NCBI GenBank assembly: GCA_016707705.1
Contig: JADJHD010000001.1
Coordinates: 1 to 64,000, forward strand
Source of the DNA: Bacteroidales bacterium
Lineage (GTDB): Bacteria; Bacteroidota; Bacteroidia; Bacteroidales; UBA4417
DNA: 64,000 bases
Reading direction: 5' to 3'
In this document: positions 61,966 to 64,000 of the stretch, piece by piece
Position numbering within the stretch: the stretch's first letter is position 1
Layout: the number at the start of each line of letters is the position of its first letter
Program-made: the position numbers and the translations under genes
Notes under the pieces: generated by a model
The model's database searches: none
Seen by the model: the letters and a program-made list of their open reading frames with translations, nothing else
What the model was told of the DNA's origin: nothing

Positions 61966-64000
61966 TTAACCCATTACAACTTCAACATGGCATTCAGCCT
62001 TTCCTGAATGGGGCAGGAGGGTCCCCTGAATTGAAACGCCATCACAGCTTATGCTATTAACACCTTTTTCAACGCTCTCAGGATTTTTTACTTCAATAAT
62101 ATAACGGGTTCCGCGATAAATGCGCTCGGCTTTAAATGATTTCCAATGAGTTGGAACCGCGGGATCAATCAGTAATCCGGCATAGGTCGGACGAATACCA
62201 AGCAAGTAATCATAGCTTACCCTATACATCCATGCAGCAGAACCTGTTTGCCAGGAATGGCTTGCCCTGCCTGGTTCAGAGTGCTCATTGCTGGTGATAT
62301 ACTGTGAATATACATAGGGTTCGGCAACAAAAATATCGCTATCAATTCGATTTGGCAGCATCTTCTTGAAGTAATCAAAAGCCTGATTGCTGCGACCCAG
62401 CATGGTTTCAGCCTGAATTACCCAGGTGGTGGGATGGCAGAATACAGCTCCGTTCTCCTTTTTACCCCAGACACAGCGGGTCACAAGACCAATATTGGGA
62501 TCTATTTCTTTCCATGCCGGGGAGCATTTCTTTGGTCCCTCAGGTGAATCGAGGTATTTTTTAACACTGTCCATAGCAGTGAATAACCTGCCCTGATCAG
62601 GGAAACCCGCCAGTACAGGCCATATCTGGGTATTCAGGAATATCTTTCCGTACTTGTTTTCCTTTGAGCCAACCTTGCGGTTCTTTTCTCCGAATGCGCG
62701 GATATACCATTCTCCATCCCAGCAATTATCTTCAACTGCTTTTACCAGATTATCCCTGACTGCATTTACCTCAACTGCTTCCTTTTCTCTTCCAGTGTAC
62801 TCCAGTAGTTCAATAAACAATTTCAGCATGGCAGCATAGAACATTCCACCCCACACGCTTTCACCACCATCTTCACCACCAATGTAATCAAGGGTATCGT
62901 TCCAGTCACCTCTTCCAAAGATAGGCAGTCCATGAGCACCCAGGTTATTCTTAGCATAGTTGACTACCGCAAACATATGATTCAGAATGCTGTCGGATTC
63001 ACCATCAATAAAGGTCTGCTGATCCTCAAGCAGACTGAAATCACCGGTTTCCTTTACATATTCTGTTACTGCCAACATATACCACAATGGATCATCGCAA
63101 TGGTATGTGAATTCTCCCTGACCGTCGCCATGGAAATGATGGTACACTTTCCCATCCTTGCGCATCTGCCTTGATAGCAGCCTGATTCGTTCCTTTGCCT
63201 TTTCCGGATTGGAAATTGTAACAGCGATGGTATCCTGGGAGGTATCCCTGAAACCGAATCCACGTCCTATTCCCCAGTAATAGAAACTGATTACCCTGCC
63301 AACCTCAAAGGCAACCTTAGCCTGGTAAGGGAGCCAGTATTTCATGAAAATATTCACATCCTCATCAGGTGTGTCAACGGTTGTATGGGCAAAATAGTTA
63401 TCCCATTGTGCGCAGACTTCCCTGAAAGCCTTATCTGCTTCTTCTGTGTTGTGGTATTTCCTGACCTTGCTTTCCTTTAATTCATCGAAGCGGGTCTTTT
63501 CAATCACACCAAGACTGAAAATCAGATCTATATCCTGCCCGGGCTGCAATTCGATATCCACCTTCAATGCATTCACTACATTGCCAAAATCGGTTTCCCT
63601 GTTGCTCAGGTTCTCTTTTTCAATGCTTTCAGGATTGTTCTCATTGCGGTAAGCACCAAGAAATCTCTCCCTGACGGTTTCAAAACTTGCTACCGGATGA
63701 TTCACGGTGAAGAAAGTCCATTGATCCCATTCCTTGTTTTCCTGCTGCTGGGTCCCCTTGGTTTGGGTTACCCAATAGGTTTTTGTGGAGAACAAAGCAT
63801 TTAAATCCTTTTCAAAGTGTGAACGGTTAAAATGCTGATCATCGCACTGATTGATCAGGTCGACCAAAGCGTGACCCAATGCAAGTTCCACATATCCATA
63901 TACAGCAAGTTTTCTTGGCTTGCCTGAGTTGTTTTTCAGTTTTGCCTTCCAGATTTCCTGATCATCATCCTGAGGGACGAAGAAAAGAACTGAAGATTCT
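61966..64000 (-). CDS. GH94 beta-glycoside phosphorylase, N terminus beyond the window
   Basis: At least 678 residues are visible and the frame is open at the right edge (SSVLFFVPQDDDQEIWKAKL near the edge). The alpha/alpha barrel has YWGIGRGFGFRDTSQDTI, HYHCDDPLWYMLAVTEYVKE-like sequence, FGRGDWNDTLDYIGGEDGGE with the general acid Asp in WND, and SHSWQTGSAAWMYRVSYDYL. GH94 phosphorolyses cellobiose-like, laminaribiose or chitobiose beta-disaccharides to a sugar-1-phosphate. An internal GTG was not used as the start because the family begins well upstream. With the GH130 gene it forms a phosphorylase pair. Exact disaccharide unknown. Confidence 0.88.
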   Translation of the reverse strand, partial: ESSVLFFVPQDDDQEIWKAKLKNNSGKPRKLAVYGYVELALGHALVDLINQCDDQHFNRSHFEKDLNALFSTKTYWVTQTKGTQQQENKEWDQWTFFTVNHPVASFETVRERFLGAYRNENNPESIEKENLSNRETDFGNVVNALKVDIELQPGQDIDLIFSLGVIEKTRFDELKESKVRKYHNTEEADKAFREVCAQWDNYFAHTTVDTPDEDVNIFMKYWLPYQAKVAFEVGRVISFYYWGIGRGFGFRDTSQDTIAVTISNPEKAKERIRLLSRQMRKDGKVYHHFHGDGQGEFTYHCDDPLWYMLAVTEYVKETGDFSLLEDQQTFIDGESDSILNHMFAVVNYAKNNLGAHGLPIFGRGDWNDTLDYIGGEDGGESVWGGMFYAAMLKLFIELLEYTGREKEAVEVNAVRDNLVKAVEDNCWDGEWYIRAFGEKNRKVGSKENKYGKIFLNTQIWPVLAGFPDQGRLFTAMDSVKKYLDSPEGPKKCSPAWKEIDPNIGLVTRCVWGKKENGAVFCHPTTWVIQAETMLGRSNQAFDYFKKMLPNRIDSDIFVAEPYVYSQYITSNEHSEPGRASHSWQTGSAAWMYRVSYDYLLGIRPTYAGLLIDPAVPTHWKSFKAERIYRGTRYIIEVKNPESVEKGVNSISCDGVSIQGTLLPHSGKAECHVEVVMG

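Noticed and set aside
1..64000. tRNA or rRNA genes
   Set aside because: No CCA-ended cloverleaf or conserved rRNA stretch was recognised in the window.

Overview
The window looks like a chromosomal piece of an uncultured or little-studied member of the Bacteroidota (Bacteroidales-like). The signs are: TonB-dependent receptors with carboxypeptidase-regulatory-like N-terminal domains; many short exported lipoproteins; a T9SS-type C-terminal signature; reporter-propeller/Y_Y_Y sensor kinases and LytS/LytTR pairs; DUF1573, DUF2200, DUF1566 and NamZ (DUF1343) proteins; and TAnnTTTG promoter elements with almost no Shine-Dalgarno sequences. No rRNA, tRNA or CRISPR array was seen. Species cannot be named from the sequence alone.

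Layout. 1-7 kb: 5' end of an NDP-forming acyl-CoA synthetase, a DUF1295 membrane protein, a galactan pair (GH53 endo-galactanase and GH2 beta-galactosidase), and a DAK2-DegV (FakA-FakB-like) fusion. 7.1-12.4 kb: a four-gene operon of two paralogous lipoproteins, a TonB-dependent receptor and an exported protein with a possible sulfite-oxidase-like fold, starting at a good Bacteroidota promoter. 13-20.6 kb: DUF1573 protein, an aminotransferase and a run of uncharacterised exported proteins. 20.6-25.6 kb: response regulator, a frameshifted sensor kinase, NamZ-type muramidase. 25.7-32.5 kb: FtsX/LolE-like permease, small proteins, an XRE-pentapeptide repeat protein, a LytTR/LytS pair. 32.5-37.6 kb: a frameshifted TonB receptor, a polysaccharide deacetylase and two broken DUF1566 lipoprotein genes. 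37.9-42.6 kb: cysH with an MBL hydrolase, an Mpl-type Mur ligase, an FN3-esterase. 42.6-45.7 kb: a repeat-rich stretch holding a decayed IS3-family element. 45.7-64 kb: GH63-like hydrolase, LigB-type dioxygenase, S4 protein, MFS transporter, T9SS cargo, phosphohexomutase, DEDD exonuclease, BtuB-like receptor, an SPFH protein with three internal repeats, and a GH94-GH130 phosphorylase pair running off the right edge.

The most unusual feature is not a protein. Most long intergenic gaps hold arrays of very short tandem units in strict register: 7-mers (TTCRRGG, AATCCGM, GTTGTTA, TTTTGTC), 8-mers (TTTCAAAT, TACCGAAT, CACATCCT, TCTCCCTT) and 11-mers (NGTCATNCAAT, CGTCTGACAAT). They are mixed with GC-rich palindromes (TCCGCC-N4-GGCGGA) and a CACTTCGACAAGCTCAGTG element. 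Several arrays begin or end within 0-4 bp of a stop codon, and one seems to supply a gene's last codons. This resembles the heptanucleotide STRR sequences known from cyanobacteria, but with several unit sizes stacked as cassettes.

A second theme is gene breakage. At least five single-base frameshifts interrupt otherwise good accessory genes between 23 and 51 kb, while core enzymes are intact. These may be real decay or indel errors in the assembly, and should be settled before any of those genes is interpreted.
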